Assembly: GCA_052085365.1 (NCBI GenBank) | Contig: JBQDFP010000007.1 | Coordinates: 1 to 64,000, forward strand | Length of the DNA stretch: 64,000 bases | Reading direction: 5' to 3' | From: Canibacter sp052085365 | Lineage (GTDB): Bacteria; Actinomycetota; Actinomycetes; Actinomycetales; Microbacteriaceae | In this document: positions 1 to 9,027 of the stretch, piece by piece | Layout of the letters: every line of letters begins with the position of its first letter | Position numbering within the stretch: the first letter of the stretch is position 1 | The notes under the pieces: model-generated | What the model saw: the letters and a program-made list of their open reading frames with translations, nothing else | The model's database searches: none | What the model was told of the DNA's origin: nothing | Position numbers and translations under genes: made by a program

Positions 1-2
1 AT

Positions 3-575
3 GACGACCTCCATTCACCTGGTAGGTACGTCGGTCAAACCCGACACGTCGACAAGTCCACCCTCCTGGGTGTCCTTGCCGGCACATTACGACCAAGCTC
101 CGGGCAGGTGTGGCACTCTGGCCCAGCCAAGATAGGTCTGCTCGGGCAAGACTCTGCACTGGCTGATCCGCACCCAATCCAGCCGGCGCGGACCGTACTC
201 GAAACTTACGCAGAACTCGTCGGGATCGATCTTGCGACTCACGTGCCGCTTTCCACGTTTGGACTCATCGCTGCGCGTGACTTGGACCGTCCCATGCACA
301 CCCTCAGCGTCGGTCAACAACGACGGCTCGAACTAGCTGCGCTTCTCGCTCAGTCTCCGGAGGTACTGTTGCTCGACGAACCCACCAACCATCTCTCGCT
401 CGATCTCGTCACGGCACTTGAATCGTCGCTCGTCGAGTACCCAGGGACAGTGGTTATTGCATCTCACGACCGTTGGATTCGTCAGCGTTGGGAAGGTCTG
501 CGGTACGAGCTTGCTGCTCCGGCTTCCGCCAAATCGTGTAGCTCACTGCCCACAGGAAGTCGACCGCAAAAATGA
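3..575 (+). pseudogene. ABC-F type ATPase remnant (C-terminal half, frameshifted)
   Basis: The readable part contains the second nucleotide-binding domain of an ABC-F protein: signature LSVGQQRRLELA, Walker B VLLLDEPTNH with the ABC-F typical NH, and the switch histidine in ASHDRW. ABC-F proteins act on ribosomes or in antibiotic resistance and have no membrane domain. The Walker A region is broken: IHLVG is read in the frame beginning at base 1, whereas DKSTLLGVLAG is read in the frame beginning at base 3, with about 11 extra bases between them, so the P-loop glycines are lost. The first domain would lie outside the window. The C-terminal tail after RWEGLRYEL runs about 120 bases into the convergent minus-strand gene. 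I read it as a decayed gene; a sequencing error at the edge is the alternative. Confidence 0.55.
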
Positions 576-1179
576 TTCCAAGAAGCCGGAAGAATTCGTG
601 CAGCTCCGCAGTACGTTCAGCATGATTCACCAGCAGTATCAACCCGCCCAGAATCGCGGCAGAGATGACCACGGCAACCAGCGTCAATAAGACGTCGCGC
701 CAGCACTTCATCGTATAGGCGGTGCCCGCAACCTTTTCTGGTTTTGGCCCGCCCATAAAGTAGTACGTAAATCGTGTGTCAAGCCAGGCGACCATGCGTC
801 GTCCGTACGCGATTGAGATGCCGATGTATATCGCAGCAAGCCCGTGCTGCCACGACGCAGTCCCGCCACGCAGCAGGTCGATTGCGACCAAAATCAGCAG
901 CACCGCGTCGATGGCAGGGACCGAAATGAGGAGCGCGGCACCAAGCCGTGGTCGACGCAGAAGATATCGAGCGCACAGTCCCGCAAGCAGTGCGACCCAG
1001 AACGCGATTTCACAAATGACGATCGCTACTAAAACCACAGATGTGCCAATCTCAATTACTTCTGCAAGTGTCTGGGCCCAACTGTACTGATGCCCTCCTG
1101 CTTGCCACAATCCTGTGGCATCATTGTCACGGTAACGCACTGATAGCCAGGATACGGTCGAGTGCGTAGCATGACACAT
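454..1179 (-). CDS. putative multi-pass membrane protein, unknown function
   Basis: No family is recognised. The 241-residue product has hydrophobic stretches at about residues 43-70, 78-100, 110-125, 165-185 and 193-210, so four or five membrane segments are likely, with a charged C-terminal tail after WRKPEQQA. The first 30 residues (MCHATHSTV onward) are not hydrophobic and have no clear ribosome site, so the true start may lie further in. It is divergent from the MmcQ/YjbR gene and its 3' end overlaps the ABC-F remnant by about 120 bases, which suggests that one of the two reading frames has lost its original stop. Confidence that it is a real gene is moderate. Confidence 0.55.
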   Translation of the reverse strand: MCHATHSTVSWLSVRYRDNDATGLWQAGGHQYSWAQTLAEVIEIGTSVVLVAIVICEIAFWVALLAGLCARYLLRRPRLGAALLISVPAIDAVLLILVAIDLLRGGTASWQHGLAAIYIGISIAYGRRMVAWLDTRFTYYFMGGPKPEKVAGTAYTMKCWRDVLLTLVAVVISAAILGGLILLVNHAERTAELHEFFRLLGIIFAVDFLWAVSYTIWRKPEQQARTADLPNADESNGREMQ

Positions 1180-1205
1180 ACCGAACCCGAACGGACGGAG
1201 CGGTT

Positions 1206-1625
1206 ATGGATGAGACAACGCTGCTGCAACGCACCGCCGATCGTACAAATGAGCTTCCGGGCGCCTCGCTCACCCATCCATTCGGCGAGGAGACCGATGT
1301 TTGGAAGATTCGCGGCAAGATGTTTATGCTGCACATCACGTTGAAGAGCGAACGTCTCGTGGTACTCAAGTCTGCTCCCGGCGATGCGCGCCTGTTACGT
1401 GAGTCGTTTGACGCAATCACGCCTGGCTATCACATGAATAAACGTCACTGGATCACTGTGCGGCCGCATGAGGAGCTTGATGATGATTTTGTGGACGATC
1501 TTGTGACGGAATCGTACCTGTTAGTTGTCACGAATCTGCCGAAGAAAGATCAGCCGGTGAACCCGGATACTTTCGGCAGGTTGGCAACTGTCGAAGATCT
1601 ACCAGCAGACGAGGAGGAGCTATGA
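1206..1625 (+). CDS. MmcQ/YjbR family DNA-binding-like protein
   Basis: This 139-residue protein belongs to the MmcQ/YjbR (DUF419) family, small cytosolic proteins with a CyaY-like fold and no firm biochemical role. The family hallmark GYHMNKRHWITV is present at about residues 77-88, preceded by the MFMLHITLKSERLVVLK strand pattern and an LLRESFDAITPGY segment. The acidic C-terminus DLPADEEEL ends in an ATGA overlap with the rarA start, so the two genes are translationally coupled. The coupling to rarA is seen here; a shared function in DNA transactions is only inference. Confidence 0.82.
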   Translation: MDETTLLQRTADRTNELPGASLTHPFGEETDVWKIRGKMFMLHITLKSERLVVLKSAPGDARLLRESFDAITPGYHMNKRHWITVRPHEELDDDFVDDLVTESYLLVVTNLPKKDQPVNPDTFGRLATVEDLPADEEEL

Positions 1626-2938
1626 AGGACCCCTCACAAGAGCCACCGTCACTATTCGAAGTTGATGATGAGTCCCGCCCGCTCGCTGACCGGCTGCGTC
1701 CCCGCGAACTGGCTGATGTGGTGGGGCAACAACACCTGCTTGGCCCGGATGGTCCGCTCGGGCGCATGGTGGGGCAGGGCAAGCTCGTCTCCACCGTATT
1801 GTGGGGTCCCCCCGGTTGCGGAAAGACCACAATCGCGAGGCTGCTCGCTGAACAGACCGGTCTCATCTTCGAGCCGCTCTCGGCCACATTCTCTGGCGTT
1901 GCTGACTTACGCAAAGTGTTTTCCGCCGCCATCAAGCGTCGAGAAATCGGACAGGGCACGCTGCTGTTTGTCGATGAGATACATCGATTCAATCGTGCTC
2001 AACAGGATTCATTCTTGCCCTATGTCGAGGACGGCACCATTGTGCTGGTGGGTGCAACGACGGAAAACCCGAGCTTTGAGCTAAACAGTGCTCTCCTGTC
2101 CCGTTGCCAGGTCTTGGTGCTCAAGCGTCTTGATGAGCCGGCGCTGCGCACCCTGATCAGCCGGTCCGAGCAGCTTGCTGGCCATGAATTACCGCTTGAC
2201 CCTGCTGCAGTCGAATCATTGATTGCGCTGGCTGACGGTGATGGTCGGTATTTGTTGAATCTTGCAGAGCAGCTGCTCACATTGCCCGATAACACTGCTC
2301 CACTAAACCCGGCAGGGCTTGCTGAGATTGTCCAAAAACGTGCCCCGCTGTATGACAAGTCGCAAGAGGGACACTACAACTTGATTTCTGCGCTGCACAA
2401 ATCGATGCGTGGATCAGACCCTGACGCTGCCTTGTACTGGTTAGCTCGTATGCTCGACGGTGGTGAAGATCCGCTCTATATTGCGCGGCGTCTGGTGCGT
2501 TTTGCAAACGAAGATATTGCCCTTGCTGACCCTGGAGCCATTCAGCAAGCTCTAGCGGCGTGGGATGTGTATGAACGTCTCGGTTCGCCCGAGGGTGAGC
2601 TCGCAATTGCGCAAGCCGTGGTTTATCTCGCCACCGCACCAAAATCGATCGCGGTGTACCGTGGACTGGGACGAGCGATACGTGCAGCCAAGCACTCCGG
2701 CTCGCTTATGCCGCCAGCACATATTTTGAATGCGCCCACCAAACTCATGAAAGATCTCGGCTACGGTGATGATTACCAGTACGATCCTGATGCTCCCGAA
2801 GGGTTCTCAGGACAGTCGTACTTCCCTGACGAGATGAATCGAGAACGTTTCTACGCACCCACCAGGAACGGCTATGAGAACGTCATTAGTGACCGCCTCG
2901 AGCGGTGGATCAAACTTCGCGAGCAGCGAGAACAATAA
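1622..2938 (+). CDS. rarA: replication-associated recombination protein RarA (MgsA)
   Basis: RarA is an AAA+ ATPase of the clamp-loader clade that acts at stalled replication forks. The 438-residue product has the usual length. It shows Walker A GPPGCGKTT at about residues 63-71, Walker B with the family-typical DEIHRFNRAQQD, sensor 1 GATTENPSFE, the arginine finger LLSRC, and the C-terminal tetramerisation part with GSDPDAALYWLARML. It ends in YENVISDRLERWIKLREQREQ-like sequence typical of the family (last residues charged). The start overlaps the preceding gene by four bases. The gene runs towards oriC, against the direction of replication, unlike the replication genes next to it. Confidence 0.95.
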   Translation: MKDPSQEPPSLFEVDDESRPLADRLRPRELADVVGQQHLLGPDGPLGRMVGQGKLVSTVLWGPPGCGKTTIARLLAEQTGLIFEPLSATFSGVADLRKVFSAAIKRREIGQGTLLFVDEIHRFNRAQQDSFLPYVEDGTIVLVGATTENPSFELNSALLSRCQVLVLKRLDEPALRTLISRSEQLAGHELPLDPAAVESLIALADGDGRYLLNLAEQLLTLPDNTAPLNPAGLAEIVQKRAPLYDKSQEGHYNLISALHKSMRGSDPDAALYWLARMLDGGEDPLYIARRLVRFANEDIALADPGAIQQALAAWDVYERLGSPEGELAIAQAVVYLATAPKSIAVYRGLGRAIRAAKHSGSLMPPAHILNAPTKLMKDLGYGDDYQYDPDAPEGFSGQSYFPDEMNRERFYAPTRNGYENVISDRLERWIKLREQREQ

Positions 2939-2996
2939 GAAAAGTAACTCAACAAGAGTGACGTACGGGCTTCTCAGGCTTGAATTTCTGAAGGAG

Positions 2997-3069
2997 TGGA
3001 TCCTGCGAGAATCGAACTCGCGACCTCCTGCTTGCAAAGCAGGCGCTCTACCAATTGAGCTAAGGACCC
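2997..3069 (-). tRNA. tRNA-Ala (anticodon TGC)
   Basis: The reverse strand folds as a standard cloverleaf. The acceptor arm is GGGTCCT paired with AGGATCC, followed by discriminator A at 2997. The anticodon loop CTTTGCAA gives TGC, and the T-arm contains GTTCGATTC. CCA is not encoded. It is transcribed after tRNA-Ile, 22 bases away, in the common actinobacterial order gyrA-DUF3566-tRNA-Ile-tRNA-Ala. Confidence 0.96.
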
Positions 3070-3091
3070 GGGGTCATCACCGAGGTGATGG

Positions 3092-3165
3092 TGGGGCTAC
3101 CAGGACTTGAACCTGGGACCTCTTCATTATCAGTGAAGCGCTCTAACCACCTGAGCTATAGCCCC
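3092..3165 (-). tRNA. tRNA-Ile (anticodon GAT)
   Basis: The reverse strand starts GGGGCTATAGCTCAG and pairs with TAGCCCC at the 3' end, discriminator A at 3092. The anticodon stem-loop TTCACTGATAATGAA gives anticodon GAT. The T-arm has GTTCAAGTC. CCA is not encoded. It precedes tRNA-Ala on the same strand, probably as one transcript downstream of gyrA-DUF3566. Confidence 0.96.
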
Positions 3166-3240
3166 ATGACCAAGAACTGACTTTACCCTAAAAAGCCATT
3201 ACTACACAAATCGAATCACACGATAAATGTAAATGGGCTC

Positions 3241-3648
3241 CTAATTGCTGGAGAAGCCGAGTTGGAACCCACCAAGCACGCGCACAATCAAGTTGTATAC
3301 AAGTGCTGCAATGGCTCCCAGAGCCGTGCCAACAATAGTGTTGAGAATGCCCACGATCACGCTGAAACCGAGCACCTGCGGCAGCCCAATAAAGCTCATA
3401 AGGCTCAGGTCGCCACCCACAACATCTGAGAAGACCTCGTTAAGTTTCTCAAGCACACCGGTCTGCAACAACACGAGATAGACCAGGAATGTTGCCACTA
3501 ACGATACGATTGCCCAGCACAGTGAAATCATGAATGAGAACTTCACTGCGGACCAAAAATCTACGTATACGAGTTTGAGACGAACCTGTTTCGCAGGTGC
3601 CTTTTTGCGGGACTTGCGAGCCAGCTTGTCGGCAACAGTATTACTCAT
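3241..3648 (-). CDS. DUF3566 transmembrane protein
   Basis: This 135-residue membrane protein matches the DUF3566 family, found next to gyrA in many actinobacteria; its role is unknown. The basic N-terminus (KLARKSRKKAPAKQ) is followed by VRLKLVYVDFWSAVKFSF, the family signature, and then two hydrophobic spans at about residues 35-62 and 90-125 with a glycine-rich second span. It overlaps the end of gyrA by eight bases, so it is co-transcribed with gyrB-gyrA. Cytoplasmic N-terminus is inferred from the positive charge. Confidence 0.88.
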   Translation of the reverse strand: MSNTVADKLARKSRKKAPAKQVRLKLVYVDFWSAVKFSFMISLCWAIVSLVATFLVYLVLLQTGVLEKLNEVFSDVVGGDLSLMSFIGLPQVLGFSVIVGILNTIVGTALGAIAALVYNLIVRVLGGFQLGFSSN

Positions 3649-6241
3649 TCACGTCATCCTTATTTTCGGGTTTGTCGTCCGATGCCTGTTCTGCTTCTGC
3701 CGTCTCAGTCGTTTCTTCTTCGACTTCATCGAGATGACGTTCAGTATTACGGGCGATGCCAATAATACGGTCCCCCTCTGGGAATCTCGCAAATACCACG
3801 CCCATTGTGTTCCGTCCCTTTGCAGGAACTTCATCCACGTCGGATCGCACAACTTTACCACTGGCAAGCACAACAAGTACTTCATCGCCTTCTTCAACGA
3901 TCACTCCGCCGACAAGATTGCCGCGCTGTTCGTCGAGTTTCGCGACCTTGATACCAAAGCCACCCCGCTGCTGAACCCGGTATTCACTGACCGCCGTCCG
4001 CTTCGCATAGCCACCTTCGGTGACCACAAATACGTAGTTGTCTTCGTCAGCAATACGCGCCGTAAGTAGTGAATCACCCTCACGGAATTTCATACCGCGG
4101 ACGCCACTTGTTGAGCGTCCCATAGGACGAAGTGCCTGATCAGTGGCACTAAATCGGAGTGACATGCCCTGGTGTGAGATGAGCAAAATATCTGAATCTG
4201 CTTCGGCCACGAGCGCCGAAACGAGCTCATCACCCTCACGCAGTTTCACCGCGATAATGCCACCGGTGCGGTTAGTGTCGTATTCAGTGAGTGAAGTTTT
4301 CTTCACGAGACCTTCACGCGTTGCTAAGACCAAGAATTTGTCGTGCGCATATTCTGGAATATCGAGAATCTGCGTGACCGTCTCGTCCGGTGCCAGTGCC
4401 AGGAGGTTGGCAAGGTGTTGTCCCTTGGAGTCACGGCCACCTTCCGGGGCTTCCCAGGTTCTCGCCCGGTAGACCCGCCCTTTATCGGTAAAGAACAGGA
4501 GCCAGTGATGTGTGGTCGTGACAAAGAAGTGTTCAATAATGTCGTCGGGGCGAAGTGTCGCACCACGCACACCCTTACCGCCACGGTGCTGTGAACGGTA
4601 ATTGTCGATACGGGTGCGTTTGACGTAACCACCTCGGGTGACGGTGACAACCATTTCCTCTTCTGGAATCAGGTCTTCAATTGACATATCGCCGTCATAT
4701 CCGAGCAAAATTTCGGTGCGGCGATCGTCACCGTAGCGGCGAACGATTTCATCAAGCTCTTCAACGATAATTTCACGCTGAATCTCAGGTGACGCCAGGA
4801 TTTTTTCGTAGCCCTGGATCTGTTCTTCAAGCTTCGCAGCAAGGTCCATGATTTTCTGGCGTTCCAGTGCAGCAAGGCGGCGCAACTGCAGGGCAAGAAT
4901 TGCATCTGCTTGAATCTGATCCACATCGAGCAACTCGATCAGGCCCTCGCGAGCTTCATCAACTGTTGGCGATTTGCGGATCAAAGCAATAACGGCATCA
5001 AGTGCGTCGAGCGCCTTCAGATACCCGCGCTGAATATGTGCTTCCGCTTCGGCTTTACGCAGCCGGTACTGGGTGCGGCGGACAATCACGTTGACCTGGT
5101 GCGCTGCCCAGGCGGTAATGAATCCGTCGATCGACAACGTGCGTGGCACGCCATCGACAATCGCGATCATGTTGGCGCCGAAGTTTTCTTGCAGCTGTGT
5201 GTGCTTGTACAGGTTGTTGAGCACAACCTTGGGGACTGCGTCACGTTTCAGGACAATAACCAGTCGCTGACCGGTGCGGCCACTGGTCTCGTCACGAATA
5301 TCGGCAATGCCCTGGAGTCGACCTTCTTTGGTGAGGTCAGCGATCTTCACCGCAAGGTTGTCCGGGTTGACCTGGTACGGGAGCTCAGTAACAACGAGGC
5401 AGGTACGCCCTTGAATTTCTTCAATATTGACGACTGCGCGCATCGTAATCGACCCACGACCGGTGCGGTACGCGTCACGGATTCCCTTGCTGCCAAGAAT
5501 TTGTGCGCCAGTCGGAAAATCGGGTCCCTTGACGCGCTCAATCAGTGCTTCGAGCAGCTCTTCACGGCTCGCGTCTGGATGCTCCAAGTGCCACTTCGCA
5601 CCGTCAGCGATTTCTCGCAGGTTGTGCGGCGGAATGTTGGTGGCCATTCCCACGGCAATACCCACAGAGCCGTTCACCAGCAGGTTCGGGAAGCGGCTCG
5701 TCAGAACCTTGGGTTCTTGTGTTCGGCCGTCGTAGTTCTCCTGGAAATCAACGGTGTCCTCGTCAATGTCTCGCACCATTTCAAGCGCGAGCGGAGCCAT
5801 TTTGGTCTCGGTGTAACGGTGTGCAGCAGCACCATCGTTACCGGGTGAACCAAAGTTGCCCTGACCCAGTGCGAGCGGGTAGCGCATCGACCATGGCTGT
5901 ACCAGTCGAACGAGTGAGTCATAAACGGCAGTGTCACCGTGCGGGTGGAACTGGCCCATCACATCACCGATGACGCGGGTGCACTTCGAGAATGCCTTGT
6001 CCGGGCGGTAGCCACCGTCGTACATCGTGTAAATGACACGGCGGTGTACGGGCTTGAGTCCGTCGCGTACATCAGGCAATGCACGTCCAACGATCACGCT
6101 CATCGCGTAGTCAAGGTAGCTGCGGCGCATTTCGACTTGCAGGTCAATTTGCGCAATGTGACCGTGCATCGGTTCTACATGAGCGATGGCTTCTTCAGCA
6201 GACAACCGCTCGTCTTCTGTGTTGTTGTTATCAGATGTCAA
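3641..6241 (-). CDS. gyrA: DNA gyrase subunit A
   Basis: GyrA cuts and rejoins DNA in the A2B2 gyrase that introduces negative supercoils. The quinolone-region motif HPHGDTAVYD and the catalytic tyrosine in AAAHRYTE are intact; the position equal to E. coli Ser83 is Thr here. The GyrA-box QRGGKGVRG lies in the C-terminal beta-pinwheel, followed by an acidic tail. I chose the TTG at 6241, which overlaps gyrB by 11 bases and has AAGGA 11 bases upstream; an in-frame ATG at 6262 is an alternative. The further upstream ATG at 6340 would overlap gyrB by 110 bases and is unlikely. Product is about 866 residues, normal for the family. Confidence 0.97.
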   Translation of the reverse strand: MTSDNNNTEDERLSAEEAIAHVEPMHGHIAQIDLQVEMRRSYLDYAMSVIVGRALPDVRDGLKPVHRRVIYTMYDGGYRPDKAFSKCTRVIGDVMGQFHPHGDTAVYDSLVRLVQPWSMRYPLALGQGNFGSPGNDGAAAHRYTETKMAPLALEMVRDIDEDTVDFQENYDGRTQEPKVLTSRFPNLLVNGSVGIAVGMATNIPPHNLREIADGAKWHLEHPDASREELLEALIERVKGPDFPTGAQILGSKGIRDAYRTGRGSITMRAVVNIEEIQGRTCLVVTELPYQVNPDNLAVKIADLTKEGRLQGIADIRDETSGRTGQRLVIVLKRDAVPKVVLNNLYKHTQLQENFGANMIAIVDGVPRTLSIDGFITAWAAHQVNVIVRRTQYRLRKAEAEAHIQRGYLKALDALDAVIALIRKSPTVDEAREGLIELLDVDQIQADAILALQLRRLAALERQKIMDLAAKLEEQIQGYEKILASPEIQREIIVEELDEIVRRYGDDRRTEILLGYDGDMSIEDLIPEEEMVVTVTRGGYVKRTRIDNYRSQHRGGKGVRGATLRPDDIIEHFFVTTTHHWLLFFTDKGRVYRARTWEAPEGGRDSKGQHLANLLALAPDETVTQILDIPEYAHDKFLVLATREGLVKKTSLTEYDTNRTGGIIAVKLREGDELVSALVAEADSDILLISHQGMSLRFSATDQALRPMGRSTSGVRGMKFREGDSLLTARIADEDNYVFVVTEGGYAKRTAVSEYRVQQRGGFGIKVAKLDEQRGNLVGGVIVEEGDEVLVVLASGKVVRSDVDEVPAKGRNTMGVVFARFPEGDRIIGIARNTERHLDEVEEETTETAEAEQASDDKPENKDDVNE

Positions 6242-8231
6242 GGAAACGCACGTCCTTCGCATTTTGCTGGATGAATGTACGGCGGGCTTCGACGTCTTCA
6301 CCCATGAGCGTGGCAAATACCTGGTCAGCGGCTGCTGCATCGTCCATTGACACCTGCAGCAGTGTTCGGGTTCCGGGGTTCATTGTGGTTTCCCACAGTT
6401 CCTCGTAGTTCATTTCGCCAAGACCTTTGTAGCGCTGCACGCCATTTTCTTTTTGCAGCCGCTGGCCGGCAGCGAGGCCCTCTTCGACTGCACGATCTCG
6501 TTCGTCATCGCTGAACACGTACTGGTCTTCAGAATTTGTCCATTTAATTCGGTAAAGCGGTGGCTGAGCGAGATAGACATAACCCATCTCAATCAGAGGA
6601 CGCATGTATCGGAACAATAGTGTCAACAACAGCGTCGTGATGTGCTGACCATCAACATCAGCGTCTGCCATCAACACAATCTTGTGATATCTGGCCTTCT
6701 CGGCATTGAAGTCTTCGCCGATGCCCGCGCCAAATGCGGTAATCATCGCTTGAACTTCGGCGTTATTGAGTGCACGATCAAGTCGCGCCTTCTCAACGTT
6801 CAGAATTTTTCCGCGCAGTGGCAGGATTGCTTGCGTTTCGGGGTTACGCCCGGTCTTTGCCGAACCACCTGCCGAGTCACCCTCCACAATGAAGATTTCT
6901 GAGACTGTTGGATCTTTACTTGAGCAGTCCGAGAGCTTTCCTGGCATACCTCCGGATTCAAGCAGGCCCTTGCGTCGCGCAGTTTCGCGCGCTTTTCGTG
7001 CGGCAAGACGGGCAGTAGAAGCCTGAATCGCTTTGCGAATAATTTCTTTCGCGGAGTTCGGGTTGCGCTCAAACCAATCGGTGAGTTGTTCCCAGACAAC
7101 CTTCTGAACGAACGCTTTTGCTTCAGTATTACCAAGCTTCGTCTTTGTCTGGCCTTCGAACTGGGGTTCACCCAACTTGACCGATAGAACGGCCGTCAGT
7201 CCTTCACGTACATCATCGCCGGAAAGATTTTCATCTTTTTGTCTCAGTATATTTTTGTCGCGAGCATATCGATTCACCAGTGTGGTGAGTGCAGCACGAA
7301 AACCTTCTTCGTGCGTGCCACCCTCATGCGTATTAATTGTGTTCGCGTACGTATGGACGCTCTCTGAGTACGCATTTGTCCACTGCATGGCGACTTCAGC
7401 GGCGATCTTGCGCTCTGTATCTTCGGATTCAAACGAGATAATCTCGTCGTGCACCAAATCAGCCTTCTTCGTGCTGTTTAAAAAGTGCACATAATCTTGG
7501 ATGCCGTTTTCATAGTGGAACTCGTCGTGCAACGGCTCTGGCGTGATGAGTTCGCCTTCTTCGTTTTCGATCGCCTCTTGAGGACGCTCGTCACGCAAGT
7601 TAATTTGTAGCCCTTTATTCAGGAAGGCCATCTGCTGAAAGCGAGTCTGCAGTGTTGCGTACTCAAAATCTACGCTTTCAAAAATTTCCGGGCTCGGCCA
7701 GAAGGTAATAATGGTGCCGGTTTCATCAGTCGGCTCGCCTTTTGCCAGCGGTGCATCCGGAACACTTCCGGTGAATGTCATGTTCCACGTGAAACCTTGC
7801 CGCTTCACCGTCACATCAAAACGTTCTGACAGAGCGTTCACGACGGAGGAGCCCACACCGTGCAGGCCACCAGAAACCGCATATCCGCCACCGCCGAATT
7901 TGCCACCGGCGTGAAGGACCGTAAGAACAACCTCAACAGTTGATCGGTTCTCTGTCGGGTGCATATCCACGGGGATACCACGACCGTTGTCTACAACGCG
8001 GACGCCACCGTCGGCGAGAATTGTAATATCGATCGTGTCACAGTGACCAGCGAGCGCCTCATCTACTGAGTTATCGACAATCTCATATACAAGGTGGTGA
8101 AGGCCGCGGGGACCAGTGGAACCAATGTACATACCTGGACGCTTGCGAACCGCTTCAAGTCCTTCAAGGACTTGAATGTCGCCTGCGCCATAATGTTCAT
8201 TGTTTTGTAGTGCGTTCTGTTCAGAACTCAT
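6231..8231 (-). CDS. gyrB: DNA gyrase subunit B
   Basis: GyrB supplies the ATPase of gyrase. Visible are the GHKL ATP-binding motifs (EIVDNSVDEA, DNGRGIPVD, GGLHGVGSSVVNALS), the transducer domain, the TOPRIM motif with EGDSAGG and DADVDG, the signature LPLRGKILNVE, and the C-terminal QRYKGLGEMN motif that contacts GyrA. I chose the ATG at 8231 (MSSEQNAL) giving 666 residues; the longer frame to 8312 adds an unconserved leader through a probable promoter region. It is followed directly by gyrA. Confidence 0.97.
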   Translation of the reverse strand: MSSEQNALQNNEHYGAGDIQVLEGLEAVRKRPGMYIGSTGPRGLHHLVYEIVDNSVDEALAGHCDTIDITILADGGVRVVDNGRGIPVDMHPTENRSTVEVVLTVLHAGGKFGGGGYAVSGGLHGVGSSVVNALSERFDVTVKRQGFTWNMTFTGSVPDAPLAKGEPTDETGTIITFWPSPEIFESVDFEYATLQTRFQQMAFLNKGLQINLRDERPQEAIENEEGELITPEPLHDEFHYENGIQDYVHFLNSTKKADLVHDEIISFESEDTERKIAAEVAMQWTNAYSESVHTYANTINTHEGGTHEEGFRAALTTLVNRYARDKNILRQKDENLSGDDVREGLTAVLSVKLGEPQFEGQTKTKLGNTEAKAFVQKVVWEQLTDWFERNPNSAKEIIRKAIQASTARLAARKARETARRKGLLESGGMPGKLSDCSSKDPTVSEIFIVEGDSAGGSAKTGRNPETQAILPLRGKILNVEKARLDRALNNAEVQAMITAFGAGIGEDFNAEKARYHKIVLMADADVDGQHITTLLLTLLFRYMRPLIEMGYVYLAQPPLYRIKWTNSEDQYVFSDDERDRAVEEGLAAGQRLQKENGVQRYKGLGEMNYEELWETTMNPGTRTLLQVSMDDAAAADQVFATLMGEDVEARRTFIQQNAKDVRFLDI
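7781..7796. other. parS: degenerate parS-like site in gyrB
   Basis: TGTTCCACGTGAAACC differs at two positions from the ParB-binding consensus TGTTTCACGTGAAACA. It lies inside gyrB in a frame that does not read V-S-R-E-T. It sits at the left end of the parS cluster, so weak ParB binding is possible, but it may be chance. Confidence 0.4.
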
Positions 8232-8262
8232 GCCTGGTGAACTTCTCTCAGTAAAGCCGTGA

Positions 8263-8280
8263 GAGCGACGAAAATCGCTC
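8263..8280 (-). other. leader hairpin upstream of gyrB
   Basis: A perfect 6-bp stem (GAGCGA / TCGCTC) with a 6-base loop lies between the candidate gyrB promoter and the chosen start codon, in the 5' leader of the transcript. No T-run follows, so it is not a terminator. Any role in mRNA stability or translation is inference. Confidence 0.3.
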
Positions 8281-8308
8281 CTAATACTTCCACCTATCAG
8301 CCTATCAA
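8281..8308 (-). promoter_or_regulatory. candidate gyrB promoter
   Basis: On the minus strand TTGATA (8303-8308) and TATTAG (8281-8286) are separated by 16 bases, about 50 bases upstream of the chosen gyrB ATG. They resemble sigma-70 type -35 and -10 boxes. The 295-bp gap between the DUF721 gene and gyrB otherwise holds only a parS site. Assigned by eye. Confidence 0.4.
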
Positions 8309-8481
8309 CCAAAGAGCCCAGACGGGGCTAATAACGCGCAGTGAATGCACATATTGAAGGGCGATCGTCCCCGTTAAATTTGTGGATTACGGCAAGACTC
8401 CAGTTTTGGGCACTCGTGGACACCATTTTTTGTCGTAGATCTCGCGATTCTTGAGACGGTATGGTGAACGAAATGAATGAA

Positions 8482-8497
8482 TGTTTCACGTGAAACA
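8482..8497. other. parS: parS centromere site (perfect consensus, intergenic)
   Basis: The 16-bp palindrome TGTTTCACGTGAAACA is the canonical ParB binding site. It lies between the DUF721 gene and gyrB. ParB, encoded at 17930, would load here and spread. Confidence 0.93.
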
Positions 8498-8526
8498 TCG
8501 CGTCCACGGACCTCATGAGGTTTGAA

Positions 8527-9027
8527 CTATCCGTAAGTATCTCTCGGACCTCGTCCACCGCGAACAATGCGTCGACCGTGGCGCCAACTGGGTGCTCCGG
8601 GAGCCAAAACTCTGACATCAGAAATATCAGCTGACGGAAACGCCTCAATAATTTTAGTCGTTATGTGTTCCCGTAATCTCCGAAGCTCAGTCGCCCAGGC
8701 AGTAGAGTCCGACTGTACTTGCAGGACTCCGTCTTGTATCCCTACTACCTCTGTGTGAGCTGCAATACGGGAACCAACAATATCCTCCCACTCCGCAATC
8801 ATTCGAGCCTGTGACAATTCAACAGACCAGCCCAAGTCTTCTGCGCTGCGTGTGAGTACCTCTTTCAATGATTTTGGGTCTCGTCCTGAGTGGAACGGTT
8901 TTGAAGAAGTTTCTTTCGAGTTCGAAAGCCGACGCTTCGCATCTCGACTCAGGGACCTCCCCTGCCAAAGCGCCTTGGCTTCAAGATAGGAGGAGGTGAC
9001 AAAACTGAAGCTTTCAGAACCGGTCAT
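8527..9027 (-). CDS. DUF721 (DciA-like) protein
   Basis: This 166-residue protein belongs to the DUF721 family, found between recF and gyrB in actinobacteria. The family includes DciA, the loader of the replicative helicase in bacteria lacking DnaC. The conserved domain spans about residues 55-140: LKEVLTRSAEDLGW, then WEDIVGSRIAAHT and LQVQSDSTAWATELRRL, the usual signature. The N-terminal 50 residues are basic and serine-rich. It overlaps the end of recF by four bases, so it is translated from the dnaN-recF transcript. A helicase-loading role with the DnaB at 27346 is inferred from the family. Confidence 0.87.
   Translation of the reverse strand: MTGSESFSFVTSSYLEAKALWQGRSLSRDAKRRLSNSKETSSKPFHSGRDPKSLKEVLTRSAEDLGWSVELSQARMIAEWEDIVGSRIAAHTEVVGIQDGVLQVQSDSTAWATELRRLREHITTKIIEAFPSADISDVRVLAPGAPSWRHGRRIVRGGRGPRDTYG

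Noticed and set aside
1..132. ATG frame beginning at base 1
   Set aside because: It ends after about 44 codons and carries only the IHLVG piece of the ABC-F gene; not a gene of its own.
4910..5848. 312-codon plus-strand frame inside gyrA
   Set aside because: Opposite-strand shadow of a well-conserved gene.
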